Assembly: GCA_964369355.1 (NCBI GenBank) | Contig: CAYJEO010000006.1 | Span: forward strand, 1 to 48,026 | From: CAYJEO01 sp964369355 | GTDB taxonomy: Bacteria; Bacillota_I; Bacilli_A; RF39; UBA660 | Direction of reading: 5' to 3' | Length of the DNA stretch: 48,026 bases | Part shown: positions 32,807-42,365 of the stretch, piece after piece | Layout of the letters: the number at the start of each line of letters is the position of its first letter | Position numbering within the stretch: position 1 is the stretch's first letter | The notes under the pieces: model-generated | The model's input: the letters and a program-made list of their open reading frames with translations, nothing else | What the model was told of the DNA's origin: nothing | Databases searched by the model: none | Position numbers and translations under genes: made by a program

Positions 32807-33348
32807 ATGTTTTTTAACTCCTTATTATAATGTTTTTCATGTAATATAACTTTGTTTTCTAATCTAGTTTTATTCATATCAATAATACGTTGATTAGATG
32901 ACCCCCTAAAGCCTAAGTTAATATCAAATAATTCTTGTACAAATGGTCCTTCTACTAATACATCAATACTATCTAGTATTTTTTTTGTATAAGGTAGTTC
33001 TTTTTGCCATTTTTTTAATTTATCATCTAGTGTATATCCTGTAAACATCCATATATTTTTATTAGGATATATACTTTTGTATTTTTTTATTATTTCATAT
33101 ACTTTTTCTTGATTATCTGGTTCCAGTGGTTCTCCACCTAAAATAGTTAATCCTTTTATTAAATCACTATTAGATGCTTTTATTATTTCTTCTAAAGTTT
33201 CTTCAGTAAATAATTTACCAAATTTAAAATTCCAAGTTTCAGGATTAAAGCATCCTTTACACCTCAGTGTACATCCTGACACATATAAACTTACTCTTAG
33301 TCCAACTCCATTTGAAATGTCATTTTTCTTTATATTAGAATAATACAT
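32797..33348 (-). CDS. nrdG: Anaerobic ribonucleotide reductase activating enzyme NrdG
   Basis: 183 aa radical-SAM protein. YVSGCTLRCKGCFNPETW holds the CxxxCxxC cluster site (C26, C30, C33), and GLTILGGEPLEP is the SAM-binding GGEP motif. It makes the glycyl radical on NrdD. It starts one base inside the nrdD stop (TAATG) and is followed by dut in the same operon. Confidence 0.96.
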   Translation of the reverse strand: MYYSNIKKNDISNGVGLRVSLYVSGCTLRCKGCFNPETWNFKFGKLFTEETLEEIIKASNSDLIKGLTILGGEPLEPDNQEKVYEIIKKYKSIYPNKNIWMFTGYTLDDKLKKWQKELPYTKKILDSIDVLVEGPFVQELFDINLGFRGSSNQRIIDMNKTRLENKVILHEKHYNKELKNIWK

Positions 33349-35474
33349 TATAAATGTATTACCCTATCTTTTATTTCTTTTGTTTTTCCAACATTCCAAA
33401 AGTTTTCTCCTAAGTATCCACAAGTTCTTCTTGTAACACTCATTTTGTTTTTATCTGTGTTTTTACAATTTGGACATTCCCATTCGTATTTATCATTGAT
33501 TTTTATTTCTCCATCAAAACCACATTCATGACAGTAATCACTTTTAGTATTAAATTCTGCATATTGAATATTTTCATATATATATTTAATAATATCTTCT
33601 AATGCTTCTAAGTTGTTTGTCATATTAGGTATTTCTACATAACTAATAGCTCCTCCTGATGATATTTTTTGGAAATCTGATTCAAATGTTAATTTAGTAA
33701 ATGCATCTATTTCTTCTCTTACATCAACATGATACGAATTTGTATAATATCCTTTGTCTGTAATATCTTTTATTTTACCAAATTGATCTAAATCTATTCT
33801 TGCAAATCTATAACATAAACTTTCTGCTGGAGTTCCGTATAAACCAAAACCTATTTTAGTTTCTGCTTTCCATTGTTCACATGCTTCTAACATTTTATTC
33901 ATTACTTTAAGAGCAAATTCTTTACCAACTTCTGTAGTATGAGATAATCCTGTCATTAATTTAGTCATTTCATAAATTCCTATATAACCTAGTGAAATAG
34001 TTGAATATCCATTTTTAAGTAATTCATCTATTTTTTCGCCTTTGTTTAATCGTGCAATTGCCCCATACTGCCAGTGAATTGGAGATACATCACTAGTAGT
34101 TCCTAACAATGCATTGTGTCTACACATTAAAGCTTCTCTACATAATAATAATCTTTCATTTAAAATTTCAAAAAATTTATCTTCATCTTTATCAGCTAGT
34201 ATTGCTATTTGAGTTAAATTTAAACTAACAACACCTTGATTAAATCTTCCTTCAAATTTATATTTACCTGTCTCATCTTTATATGGTGATAAAAAACTTC
34301 TACATCCCATTGGCGAAAATACATTTCCTTCATAGTTTTCTTTCATTTTTTTAGCACTGATATAATCTGGATATAATCTTTTAGATGAACATTTAACAGC
34401 TAATTTAGTTAAATAATCATATTTGCCACCTGATAAATTATTATGTTCATGTAGCACATAAACTAATTTAGGAAATGCAGGTGTTACATAAATACCTTTT
34501 TCATTTTTAATTCCTTTATATCTTTGTTTTAAAATTTCTTCAATAATCATTGCAACTTCTTCTTCATATAAATCATCTTTTTCTAAATTTAAAAACAAAG
34601 TTACAAATGGAGATTGTCCATTAGTAGTCATTAATGTATTTATTTGATATTGAATAGTTTGTACTCCACTTTCTAATTCAGATTTTAATCTATCTTTAGC
34701 AATTGATTCAATTGTTTCTTTGTCTAGCTTATCTTTATATTTTTCATTTAGTTGTTTTAAAAACTTCTTATAACTTTTATTTAGATATTTACCTAAATGT
34801 CTTATATCAACAGATTGTCCTCCAAATTGACCTGATGCTACTGCTGCTATAATTTGTGTTACAACAGTACATGCAACCTGAAACGATTTAGGACTTTCTA
34901 TTAATTTTTGATTCATTACAGTTCCATTATCTAACATATCTTTTATATTGAGTAAACAACAGTTAAATATAGGTTGAACAAAATAGTCCATATCATGGAA
35001 ATGTAGTACTCCTGCTTCATGTGCTTCAATTATTTTTTCAGGTAATAAAATTCTTCTTGTTAAGTCTTTTGATACTTCTCCTGCAATTAAATCTCTTTGA
35101 GTTGATGCTATATAAGCATTTTTATTTGAGTTTTCTTCCATAACATCTTTGTTAGAATTTTTAATTAAACTAAGTATTGATTCATCTGTAGTATTAGCTT
35201 TTCTTACTAAAGCACGAGTATATCTATAAGTAATATATTCTTTTGCTAATGCAAATTTATTTATAGACATTAACTTATTTTCAATAATATCTTGAATATC
35301 TTCTACTAATATTCTTTTTTTATTTAAACTTTGAATATGTTTAATTATATTATTAATTTGAACATCAGACACCATTTCTTCTTCTGATACTTTTAAGTTT
35401 GCTTTTTTAATAGCGTTTTCTATTTTACTTCTGTCAAAATCTACAGAAGTTCCATCTCTTTTAATAATCTTCAT
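33348..35474 (-). CDS. nrdD: Anaerobic ribonucleoside-triphosphate reductase NrdD
   Basis: 708 aa. The N-terminal ATP-cone (MKIIKRDGTSVDFDRSKIENAIKKA) gives allosteric control; the catalytic barrel includes FNCCLLNIKDML and SPMGCRSFLSPY. The C-terminal zinc site is CHECGFDG...CPNC, and the glycyl-radical loop is RRTCGYLGENFWNVGKTKEI. It reduces ribonucleoside triphosphates to deoxy forms and is oxygen-sensitive, so the host lives at least partly without oxygen. It is transcribed divergently from a Crp/Fnr-family gene with a palindrome between them. Confidence 0.97.
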   Translation of the reverse strand: MKIIKRDGTSVDFDRSKIENAIKKANLKVSEEEMVSDVQINNIIKHIQSLNKKRILVEDIQDIIENKLMSINKFALAKEYITYRYTRALVRKANTTDESILSLIKNSNKDVMEENSNKNAYIASTQRDLIAGEVSKDLTRRILLPEKIIEAHEAGVLHFHDMDYFVQPIFNCCLLNIKDMLDNGTVMNQKLIESPKSFQVACTVVTQIIAAVASGQFGGQSVDIRHLGKYLNKSYKKFLKQLNEKYKDKLDKETIESIAKDRLKSELESGVQTIQYQINTLMTTNGQSPFVTLFLNLEKDDLYEEEVAMIIEEILKQRYKGIKNEKGIYVTPAFPKLVYVLHEHNNLSGGKYDYLTKLAVKCSSKRLYPDYISAKKMKENYEGNVFSPMGCRSFLSPYKDETGKYKFEGRFNQGVVSLNLTQIAILADKDEDKFFEILNERLLLCREALMCRHNALLGTTSDVSPIHWQYGAIARLNKGEKIDELLKNGYSTISLGYIGIYEMTKLMTGLSHTTEVGKEFALKVMNKMLEACEQWKAETKIGFGLYGTPAESLCYRFARIDLDQFGKIKDITDKGYYTNSYHVDVREEIDAFTKLTFESDFQKISSGGAISYVEIPNMTNNLEALEDIIKYIYENIQYAEFNTKSDYCHECGFDGEIKINDKYEWECPNCKNTDKNKMSVTRRTCGYLGENFWNVGKTKEIKDRVIHL

Positions 35475-35531
35475 GCATACACCTTTACTTTCTTACTTTA
35501 TAACTTTAACATAATTGAAAAATAATAAAAA

Positions 35532-35545
35532 GTTGCATTTGCAAC
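35532..35545. promoter_or_regulatory. Palindromic operator candidate between nrdD and the Crp/Fnr gene
   Basis: GTTGC-ATTT-GCAAC, a perfect inverted repeat in the divergent intergenic region. It overlaps the predicted -35 of the regulator gene, so autoregulation and control of nrdDG are plausible. It is the only GC-containing symmetric element in this AT-rich gap. Confidence 0.6.
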
Positions 35546-35567
35546 ATTTTACATTTTTTGTTAAAAT
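35539..35567 (+). promoter_or_regulatory. Promoter for the Crp/Fnr gene
   Basis: TTGCAA (35539-35544), a 17-bp spacer and TAAAAT (35562-35567). The -35 lies inside the palindrome. Confidence 0.5.
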
Positions 35568-35584
35568 TATTCTAGGTGGTAATT

Positions 35585-36205
35585 ATGAATATATTCGATA
35601 ATATAAATATTAAAGATTTAAACATTTTATTAAAAGAAATAGATAGTCAGAAACTATTTTTTAAAAAAGGGCAAACTATATTAACTAATACTTCTAATTT
35701 AAATATTATAGGTATTATTACTAAAGGATCGGTTGATGTTATAAGAATTGATTACCAAGGTAATAAAGATGTAATTGCTAAAATACTTACGGATAATATA
35801 TTTACTTCTAAAATGTTTGACTTATCTAATAGTGAATTATCTATCATAGCTTTAGAAGATACTGAAGTAATAATAATAGACTATGATAAATTACTTTATA
35901 GTAAAAATAGTTTTACTAAAAATATTTTATTAGATAATATATTAAAAAATATAGTAATTCATTTAAATACAGTATATGAGCGAATTCAATTATTAACTAA
36001 AAAAACAATAAGAGAAAAATTATTAGAGTATTTTAAATTAATATCAAATAAGAAAGGTAAAAAACATTTTAAATTACCTTTATCATTTACTTCTTTAGCT
36101 GATTATTTATCTGTTGATAGATCTGCTTTAATGAGAGAAATAAAACATTTAAAAGAAGATGGTGTCATTGATATTATAGATAAAATAGTTTATCTAAAAG
36201 TATAA
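35585..36205 (+). CDS. Crp/Fnr-family transcription regulator without cysteines
   Basis: 206 aa from the ATG at 35585, placed after AGGTGG; an in-frame GTG at 35576 is inside that ribosome site. The N-terminal cyclic-nucleotide-binding-like beta barrel (about 20-110, FFKKGQTIL...IGIITKGSVDVIRID) is followed by a dimer helix and a C-terminal winged helix with SFTSLADYLSVDRSALMREIKHLKEDGVID, the family's recognition helix. There is no Cys, so it cannot hold an FNR-type Fe-S cluster; the ligand is unknown. It is divergent to nrdD, with a palindrome in between, suggesting control of anaerobic deoxynucleotide synthesis. Confidence 0.9.
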   Translation: MNIFDNINIKDLNILLKEIDSQKLFFKKGQTILTNTSNLNIIGIITKGSVDVIRIDYQGNKDVIAKILTDNIFTSKMFDLSNSELSIIALEDTEVIIIDYDKLLYSKNSFTKNILLDNILKNIVIHLNTVYERIQLLTKKTIREKLLEYFKLISNKKGKKHFKLPLSFTSLADYLSVDRSALMREIKHLKEDGVIDIIDKIVYLKV

Positions 36206-36206
36206 G

Positions 36207-36233
36207 AAAAAGTTATCTTAATGATAACTTTTT
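36207..36233. terminator. Bidirectional terminator between the Crp/Fnr and prepilin-like genes
   Basis: Perfect 11-bp stem AAAAAGTTATC / GATAACTTTTT (36207-36217, 36223-36233), loop TTAAT. Confidence 0.85.
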
Positions 36234-37390
36234 TATTTTACAATAAATTCATAATGATCCAAACCATATACATGCCCTGCAGAACTTCTAAGAACCCTAC
36301 TTTTATCTTCTTCAGATTTCATGTAAATTACTAATCCAGAACTATTTTCAGCTAAAGCCGCAGTATATGTCACAACATTTGTAAAATCAAAACTAGACAA
36401 ATCCAAATTTCTCATTGCATCCATGTGACGAAACATCGAAGTTATATCAGTAACATTAATTATATCAAAACTGCTAACATCTAAATCATATAATTCGTCA
36501 CACCTGTTAAACATTGATTTCATTGTAGTAACTTTCTCAGTAACAAAATGGCTTAGGTCTAATTCAGTAAGTTCAGTTGAAGCAAACATTCCATTCATAT
36601 TTGTAACATTCGATGTTTCAAAAGTACTTATATCTAATTCTTTTAAATTTATAAAATTGCGAAATAAATTTTCCATTGTAGTAACTTGTGAAGTATCTAA
36701 GTTTTCAAACTTAACAGTTTCCACATAAGATAAAGCTCCAAAAGGAGAACCTTCGCTGTATCCAAAATTTGATGGTGCCAATATATCACCTTTTGCTTGA
36801 ACATACAATGTATCATTAGATAGATAACCAATAACAGAACCATTATTTGCCGCAGACATATCCCACTTTTGTGTAGCCGCATTATATGCGTTCATATCCA
36901 TACCACGCTCAAAAATCATATGTTTAATTTTTAAACTCGAAGATAATGTATCGCTTCTAAACTCTGCCATAGTATACATAGCAGATGGTAATACAGGTAC
37001 AACACAATCTTCTTTTGTTTTTATTTCTTCGTCTATTGTCACTTCAGTTTCAAACGTTTCTCTTTTATAGCATTTATTATCTAAGAAAAATGCTACTCCT
37101 ACATTTCCATCATTATCCATAATCACCACACCGTCTTTTGGTTTTCCGGAATCTAACTCTATTTGATTATAAATATTTGTTTTGCCATCAGTAATTAATT
37201 CAGTATCACCTAAGTCAGACATTGCAAATAAAGTTTCTGCTCCATCTATTATAAAATCTATCTCTCTTAAATTGGCATTTTCTCTAGCATCTTCTATTAT
37301 ACCTAAAATTATAGGTGTTGCTATTGCCATTATTATTACTAATATAACTAATACAGCTAATAACTCAATTAATGTAAATCCCTTTTTCAT
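36233..37390 (-). CDS. Prepilin-like protein fused to BspA/DUF285 repeats, copy 1
   Basis: 385 aa. The N-terminus MKKGFTLIELLAVLVILVIIM is a class III (type IV pilin) signal: a short basic leader, cleavage after Gly4, Glu at mature position 5 and a hydrophobic helix. A pseudopilin-like stalk (about 30-125, two Cys at about 107 and 128) leads to a BspA/DUF285-type repeat region (about 225-350) with repeated LDLSSFDxxNVTxMxSMF units, for example MNGMFASTELTELDLSHF and MKSMFNRCDELYDLDVSSF. Such repeats are surface-exposed and often bind host or bacterial surfaces. A paralogue lies at 43647-44981. No pilus assembly ATPase or prepilin peptidase is in the window. Confidence 0.88.
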   Translation of the reverse strand: MKKGFTLIELLAVLVILVIIMAIATPIILGIIEDARENANLREIDFIIDGAETLFAMSDLGDTELITDGKTNIYNQIELDSGKPKDGVVIMDNDGNVGVAFFLDNKCYKRETFETEVTIDEEIKTKEDCVVPVLPSAMYTMAEFRSDTLSSSLKIKHMIFERGMDMNAYNAATQKWDMSAANNGSVIGYLSNDTLYVQAKGDILAPSNFGYSEGSPFGALSYVETVKFENLDTSQVTTMENLFRNFINLKELDISTFETSNVTNMNGMFASTELTELDLSHFVTEKVTTMKSMFNRCDELYDLDVSSFDIINVTDITSMFRHMDAMRNLDLSSFDFTNVVTYTAALAENSSGLVIYMKSEEDKSRVLRSSAGHVYGLDHYEFIVK

Positions 37391-37442
37391 AAATATATTC
37401 TCCTACTCTTATATTATTTTATCATAATTAAAATATAAAAAA

Positions 37443-37458
37443 AAGACTTATTAGTCTT
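37443..37458 (-). terminator. Terminator of the NAGPA gene
   Basis: Stem AAGACT / AGTCTT (37443-37448, 37453-37458), loop TATT, T8 on the minus strand; it overlaps the stop of the upstream-reading gene. Confidence 0.7.
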
Positions 37459-38737
37459 ATTTTAACATCCAAGCATTAGGTAGATATCTATTTCCAGTAT
37501 ATCCATAACCACCTGCTATACTTAATATTTGATTATTAGCATATAAAGTAGATGAGCCTCCGCCATCTAAATTAGATGCATTATAAGCGCCATACTTAAG
37601 TAATAAATCAGTTAAGTCAACCATATCAATACCTAATGAATGTCCTACTCTTCTTCCATCTATTACTACAAATAATACAATACCATCTTGTCTTTGAGCT
37701 ATAACAGTTCTACTAGCTAAACCATAACCACCGTTACCAGTAAAAGTAGCAGGTTCTCCATTTACTATTAAGAAAGGTCCGAAGTCCATAGCATCTCTTA
37801 AATTATATTGTTCTAAAGCTTCTTGTGCTGGTAATTTTGTTAATACTAAAACATCGTCTTCAGTAAAACCAATAATACCTCCACCGTATCCAGTTTCTCC
37901 ATTATCAGAAACTAATACACCATCTTCTATAATAGTTCCAACTAAATTTTGTCTTGAACCAGTTAAAGTAAATCCAGATGCATTAATAGCAGCTAGTGCA
38001 TTTTGAGATTCAGCAAAATTATCTAATTGTTGTCCACCTATACCAATATACTCAGAAGTAACTAATTCTACTCTCGAAGGATCATAAATTGCAATTATAT
38101 GCCCTTTATAGTCATTACCTTCAACAGGTATTACTTTATATAAATCATTACCTTCATCTTTTTTTAATATTTGTTCTTCATATATAGAAGAATAAGTATC
38201 AGTTTCTTTTATATCACCTATAGTTACATCTGATACATCAGTATCTTCAGTACCTTCAATAACTTTATTTTGAGATAAAACATAATTTATATGGTCTTCA
38301 GAATAAATAGTTCTTGCTAAATATTTATGAGTCATTGTTTGCATAGCTGATGTTATATACAATTCTTGTAAATCTTTAAAAGGACCATATGCCACAACTA
38401 AACAAGCAATTGCACCTAAATCTAAAATAATAAATAAGATAGTTAAGAACTTTAATTTTCTTTTCTTTTTTGTTTTTTTAGATTTTTTTTCTTTTTTTTC
38501 TTTTTTTTCTTTTTCTTTTTTAGGTTTCTTTTCTTTTTTAGGTTTCTTTTCTTTTTTCTTTTTTATTTTTTTCTTAGGTTCTTCTACTAACTCTTCATCT
38601 TCTTTAGGTAGTTTGATTTCTTCTATAACTACTTCTTCTAAAGTATCAGAAACTTTAACTTTTTCTTCTACTAAATTAGTATCTAAAGAAACATCTAAAG
38701 TATCAACATCTTCACCTACTATATCATCTATATACAT
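37457..38737 (-). CDS. Membrane-anchored phosphodiester glycosidase (NAGPA) domain protein
   Basis: 426 aa. An acidic start (1-55), a striking Lys/Glu block (about 55-96) directly before one TM helix (about 97-117), then an extracellular NAGPA domain: AAINASGFTLTGSRQNLVG, SRTVIAQRQDGIVLFVVIDGR and the signature NASNLDGGGSSTLYANN, ending NRYLPNAWMLK. NAGPA-type enzymes hydrolyse GlcNAc-1-phosphodiesters; bacterial members are implicated in cell-wall glycopolymer turnover. It overlaps the ribosome site region of the upstream gene (4-base gap), so the pair is an operon. Confidence 0.88.
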   Translation of the reverse strand: MYIDDIVGEDVDTLDVSLDTNLVEEKVKVSDTLEEVVIEEIKLPKEDEELVEEPKKKIKKKKEKKPKKEKKPKKEKEKKEKKEKKSKKTKKKRKLKFLTILFIILDLGAIACLVVAYGPFKDLQELYITSAMQTMTHKYLARTIYSEDHINYVLSQNKVIEGTEDTDVSDVTIGDIKETDTYSSIYEEQILKKDEGNDLYKVIPVEGNDYKGHIIAIYDPSRVELVTSEYIGIGGQQLDNFAESQNALAAINASGFTLTGSRQNLVGTIIEDGVLVSDNGETGYGGGIIGFTEDDVLVLTKLPAQEALEQYNLRDAMDFGPFLIVNGEPATFTGNGGYGLASRTVIAQRQDGIVLFVVIDGRRVGHSLGIDMVDLTDLLLKYGAYNASNLDGGGSSTLYANNQILSIAGGYGYTGNRYLPNAWMLK

Positions 38738-38741
38738 CTAC

Positions 38742-40055
38742 TCACCTACTTAATTCATAAGGATTATTGAAAGTTCCTTGTCCTGTTATTTTTAAGGTAT
38801 TATCTAAATTAATAACAGGTCTTACACCATAACTACTAGTTTTAGAGTCACCATATAATTTATAATCTTTAATTGCATATACTAAACTTTTACCTGATTG
38901 CATTAAAAATGTATTAGTTATTTCACTAATATAAAAATCTCCGATAGTTAAAAGTCCTACATTAGCTTCAACACTACTTTGATATACAGAATTTATATCA
39001 TATGAAGTTTCTTTCGTGTAAATCCCATTATAAAAACTACTACTTATAATATAATCTTTATTTTCTAAAGAGTTATAATATGTTTCATTTAAATATTTAT
39101 AAATATTAGTTGTATTAGTAAAAGTAGAACTTGTACTATCAAAACTAATTAATAAATCTTCTTCTTGCTCTTTTATATTATCTATTAATACTAATTTTTT
39201 ACTTAAATCAGTAGTCCCTATAACTTCAAATAATTGATTACTATACATTACATAATCACCAGTGCTAGTGTCTTTTAAAGTTTCTTTCGTATTAATTTCA
39301 ATAATATACGGATTATTTATTGTACCATCACCTGATAAATATAATACATCTGATTTCAATGTAATTAAAGGTCTTACACCATAGTTTTGCTCATCAGTTA
39401 ATAACTTACTATTAACTCCACCTAAATCAAATACATAATAGTATTCTTCATTATTTACAGTTGAAGTGTAAAAATAAGATTCATTATTTAAATAAGATTC
39501 ATTTGCTCCTGCATTAATATAATCATATAAAGATAATTGATCAATTTTATTTTCACTAGTTACTTCATCACAAGTGATATTATCTATTTCATCAAATATA
39601 GACACACATATATTTGTATTTACTAAATAATCAGCATTAGTTAAATTTTTATAAAATGATTGATATAATGAATCACTAGAATTTAACCAAGAGTAAGAAT
39701 CATTAAAGGTTAACATAGTTTGATTATCTTCAGTAATTAAAACAACTGAATTGTCACTATTGACTTTTACTATCCTAAATAATATACCAGAATATTCTAT
39801 ATAGTTATTTTCTACCAGCCCTTTGTAAACATAATTGTTTTCTTCTTTTATAAGTCCTGGAGATTCTATTACTTCTTTTGATTTAATTATATCTGATAAT
39901 AAAACATCACCATTATTTACAACATCCGGATGTTCTAATTTATAATAATGTACTAATCTAGACCCATAATATATAACCATAAAACTTATAAATATAATAC
40001 TTATAAATATAAAAATATTTTGCCAATCAGTAATTATTTTTTTAAATTTATTCAT
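38742..40055 (-). CDS. Membrane-anchored surface protein with two DUF6273-like modules
   Basis: 437 aa, one N-terminal TM helix (about 14-32), the rest extracellular. Two related modules end in YGVRPLITLKSDVLYLSGDGTINNPYII (about 225-252) and YGVRPVINLDNTLKITGQGTFNNPYELS (about 408-435); the Y-G-V-R-P-x-I-x-L ending is the hallmark of DUF6273 repeats in Bacillota surface proteins. Aromatic and Asn/Thr/Ser-rich; the two Cys in the first module may pair. Function unknown. It is followed immediately by the NAGPA gene, so the two are probably made together and may act on the same wall polymer. Confidence 0.8.
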   Translation of the reverse strand: MNKFKKIITDWQNIFIFISIIFISFMVIYYGSRLVHYYKLEHPDVVNNGDVLLSDIIKSKEVIESPGLIKEENNYVYKGLVENNYIEYSGILFRIVKVNSDNSVVLITEDNQTMLTFNDSYSWLNSSDSLYQSFYKNLTNADYLVNTNICVSIFDEIDNITCDEVTSENKIDQLSLYDYINAGANESYLNNESYFYTSTVNNEEYYYVFDLGGVNSKLLTDEQNYGVRPLITLKSDVLYLSGDGTINNPYIIEINTKETLKDTSTGDYVMYSNQLFEVIGTTDLSKKLVLIDNIKEQEEDLLISFDSTSSTFTNTTNIYKYLNETYYNSLENKDYIISSSFYNGIYTKETSYDINSVYQSSVEANVGLLTIGDFYISEITNTFLMQSGKSLVYAIKDYKLYGDSKTSSYGVRPVINLDNTLKITGQGTFNNPYELSR

Positions 40056-40158
40056 TTATTCACTTACTTTCTACTATATTATGATACCACATTTTTACAC
40101 TTTTTTAAAACATTTAATTTTATAAAATGTATATTTACAGAAGATTGACAAAGAAAAA

Positions 40159-40176
40159 AACAAGGTATTCCTTGTT
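40159..40176 (-). terminator. Terminator of pnp
   Basis: Stem AACAAGG / CCTTGTT (40159-40165, 40170-40176), loop AATA, T7 on the minus strand; it overlaps the pnp stop. Confidence 0.8.
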
Positions 40177-42307
40177 ATTTGCTTAATGCTTCTTTTCTAG
40201 ATAAATTAAGTCTTCCTTTTTTATCATAACCTAAAGATTTAACTACTAATTCATCTCCTACTTTAACTAAATCTGATGGTTTTTCAACTCTTTCTTTAGC
40301 TAAATGTGATACGTGTACTAAACCTTCACAACCAGGCCATAATTCAACAAAACATCCAAAGTCTTCAACTTTAACAACTTTAACTGTATATATTGCTCCG
40401 TCTTCAACTTCTCGTACGATATTTCTAATCATTTCTTCTGTTTTATTTATTACTTCTTGATCATGGTGATAAATAATTACTCTTCCATCATCTTCTAAAT
40501 CTACTTTAACTGCATTTACATCAGTTACTGCATTAACATTAGATGCTTCTAAAATAATTTTAGTAATCATTTCTCCACCTCTACCGATAACTTCTTTAAT
40601 TTTATTTGGATTAATATTAAATGTTACTGTTTTAGGTGCATATTTTGATACTTCTTTTCTAGGTTCTGCAATAGTTGTTTCAATAGTTTCTAATATTTCT
40701 AAACGAGCTTTTTTAGCTTGTTCTAAAGCTTCTTTTAATATTTTTTTAGTTATGCCTTTAATTTTAATATCCATTTGTAATGCACAAATACCTTCTTTAG
40801 TACCTGCTACTTTAAAGTCCATATCACCTAAATGATCTTCCATACCTTGAATATCAGTTAAGATAGTATAATCTTTACCATCTGTAATTAATCCCATTGC
40901 AATACCTGCAACTGGTGATTTAATAGGCACACCTGCTGCCATTAATGCCATACAACCTGCACAAATACTTGCTTGTGATGATGAACCATTTGACTCTAAT
41001 ATTTCAGATACTACTCTTATAGTATAAGGGAACTCATCAATTGATGGTATTACTTGAGCTAATGCTCTTTCACCTAATGCTCCATGACCTACTTCTCTTC
41101 TACCTGGTGCTCCATATCTTCCTGTTTCTCCTACTGAAAATGATGGGAAGTTATAGTGTAACATAAATCTTTTTTCTGCTTCAATAGATAATCCATCTAA
41201 TATTTGATGTTCTCCTAAAGCTCCTAATGTTACTACTGATAAACTTTGAGTTTGTCCTCTTGTAAATAAAGCTGAACCATGTGTTCTTGGAAGTAAATCG
41301 ATATCAGTTGATAATTCTCTTATTTCATCCATTTCTCTTCCATCTGATCTAGTTTTATCTTTAACTACTATATTTCTAAATAATTTGTATTCTATTTCTT
41401 CTAATACTAATTTAACTTTAGTTAATTCTAATTTTTGTTCATCTTGTGATAAATTACTATACATTTCTTTATATTTATCAACAACTCCTGCTTTAATATT
41501 ATCAATTGCTGCATATTTTTCTAACTTGTCTTTTATTAACATTGCTTCTTTTAAATTAGATTCAATTGAATCGTTAATTTCTTTTTTAAGTTCTTTAGTT
41601 ATTTCTAAAACGTCATAACTCATTTTTTCTAAACCAATTTCTTTAACGATTTTTTCTTGAAATTCTACTAATTCTTTAATAGCATCATGTCCAAACATTA
41701 ATGCTTCTAACATATCTTTTTCTGCTACTTCTTTAGCACTACTTTCAACCATGTTAATAGCATCAATTGTTCCTGCTACTACTAAGTCTATATCTGATAC
41801 TTCTTGTTCTAAAACAGTTGGATTAATAACTAATTTTTTATTAACTCTACCTACTTTAACTCCAGCAATTGGGCCATCAAATGGTATTTTTGAAATAGCT
41901 GTTGCTAATGATGAACCTAACATTGCTGCTAATTCTGGTTCATTATCTTGATCAACAGATAAAATAGTATTTACTATTTGTACTTCATTTTTAAAGTCTT
42001 CTGGAAACATTGGTCTCATTGGTCTATCAATCATACGAGCTGCTAATGTTGCCTGATCGGTTGGTCTTCCTTCTCTTTTTATAAATCCACCTGGTATTTT
42101 ACCTACTGAGTATAATTTTTCTTGATATACTACCATAAGTGGGAAAAATGGTGATAAAACATTTGCTTCATCTTTTACTACTACTGTTGTTAATACCGCA
42201 GTATCTCCAATACGTACTAAAACTGAACCTGATGCTTGTTTCGCTAATTGCCCATGTTCTACTATTATTTTTTTTCCTCTAAAATCTAATTCGAATATTT
42301 TCTTCAT
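40175..42307 (-). CDS. pnp: Polynucleotide phosphorylase
   Basis: 710 aa, the normal length. Two RNase PH domains (FELDFRGKKIIVEHGQLAKQA at the start; RTHGSALFTRGQTQSLSVVTLG and GDMDFKVAGT, the catalytic Asp region, in the second), a KH domain (FNINPNKIKEVIGRGGEMI) and a C-terminal S1 domain (GAIYTVKVVKVEDFGCFVELWPGCEGLVHVSHLA). It degrades RNA 3' to 5' by phosphorolysis. It follows rpsO with a terminator in between, the classical rpsO-pnp order, so it is expressed partly by read-through. Confidence 0.98.
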   Translation of the reverse strand: MKKIFELDFRGKKIIVEHGQLAKQASGSVLVRIGDTAVLTTVVVKDEANVLSPFFPLMVVYQEKLYSVGKIPGGFIKREGRPTDQATLAARMIDRPMRPMFPEDFKNEVQIVNTILSVDQDNEPELAAMLGSSLATAISKIPFDGPIAGVKVGRVNKKLVINPTVLEQEVSDIDLVVAGTIDAINMVESSAKEVAEKDMLEALMFGHDAIKELVEFQEKIVKEIGLEKMSYDVLEITKELKKEINDSIESNLKEAMLIKDKLEKYAAIDNIKAGVVDKYKEMYSNLSQDEQKLELTKVKLVLEEIEYKLFRNIVVKDKTRSDGREMDEIRELSTDIDLLPRTHGSALFTRGQTQSLSVVTLGALGEHQILDGLSIEAEKRFMLHYNFPSFSVGETGRYGAPGRREVGHGALGERALAQVIPSIDEFPYTIRVVSEILESNGSSSQASICAGCMALMAAGVPIKSPVAGIAMGLITDGKDYTILTDIQGMEDHLGDMDFKVAGTKEGICALQMDIKIKGITKKILKEALEQAKKARLEILETIETTIAEPRKEVSKYAPKTVTFNINPNKIKEVIGRGGEMITKIILEASNVNAVTDVNAVKVDLEDDGRVIIYHHDQEVINKTEEMIRNIVREVEDGAIYTVKVVKVEDFGCFVELWPGCEGLVHVSHLAKERVEKPSDLVKVGDELVVKSLGYDKKGRLNLSRKEALSK

Positions 42308-42334
42308 ATTTTTCTCCTTTTATTCAAAAATAAA

Positions 42335-42353
42335 GACACTAAAAAATAGTGTC
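42335..42353 (-). terminator. Terminator between rpsO and pnp
   Basis: Stem GACACTA / TAGTGTC (42335-42341, 42347-42353), T-rich loop, followed by TTTATTTTT on the minus strand. Position and moderate T tract fit partial termination with read-through to pnp. Confidence 0.75.
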
Positions 42354-42365
42354 CACATTTTATTA

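Noticed and set aside
38450..38590. Pyrimidine-rich tract as a regulatory or repeat region
   Set aside because: It is the antisense of the Lys/Glu block coding region of the NAGPA protein and stays in frame throughout.
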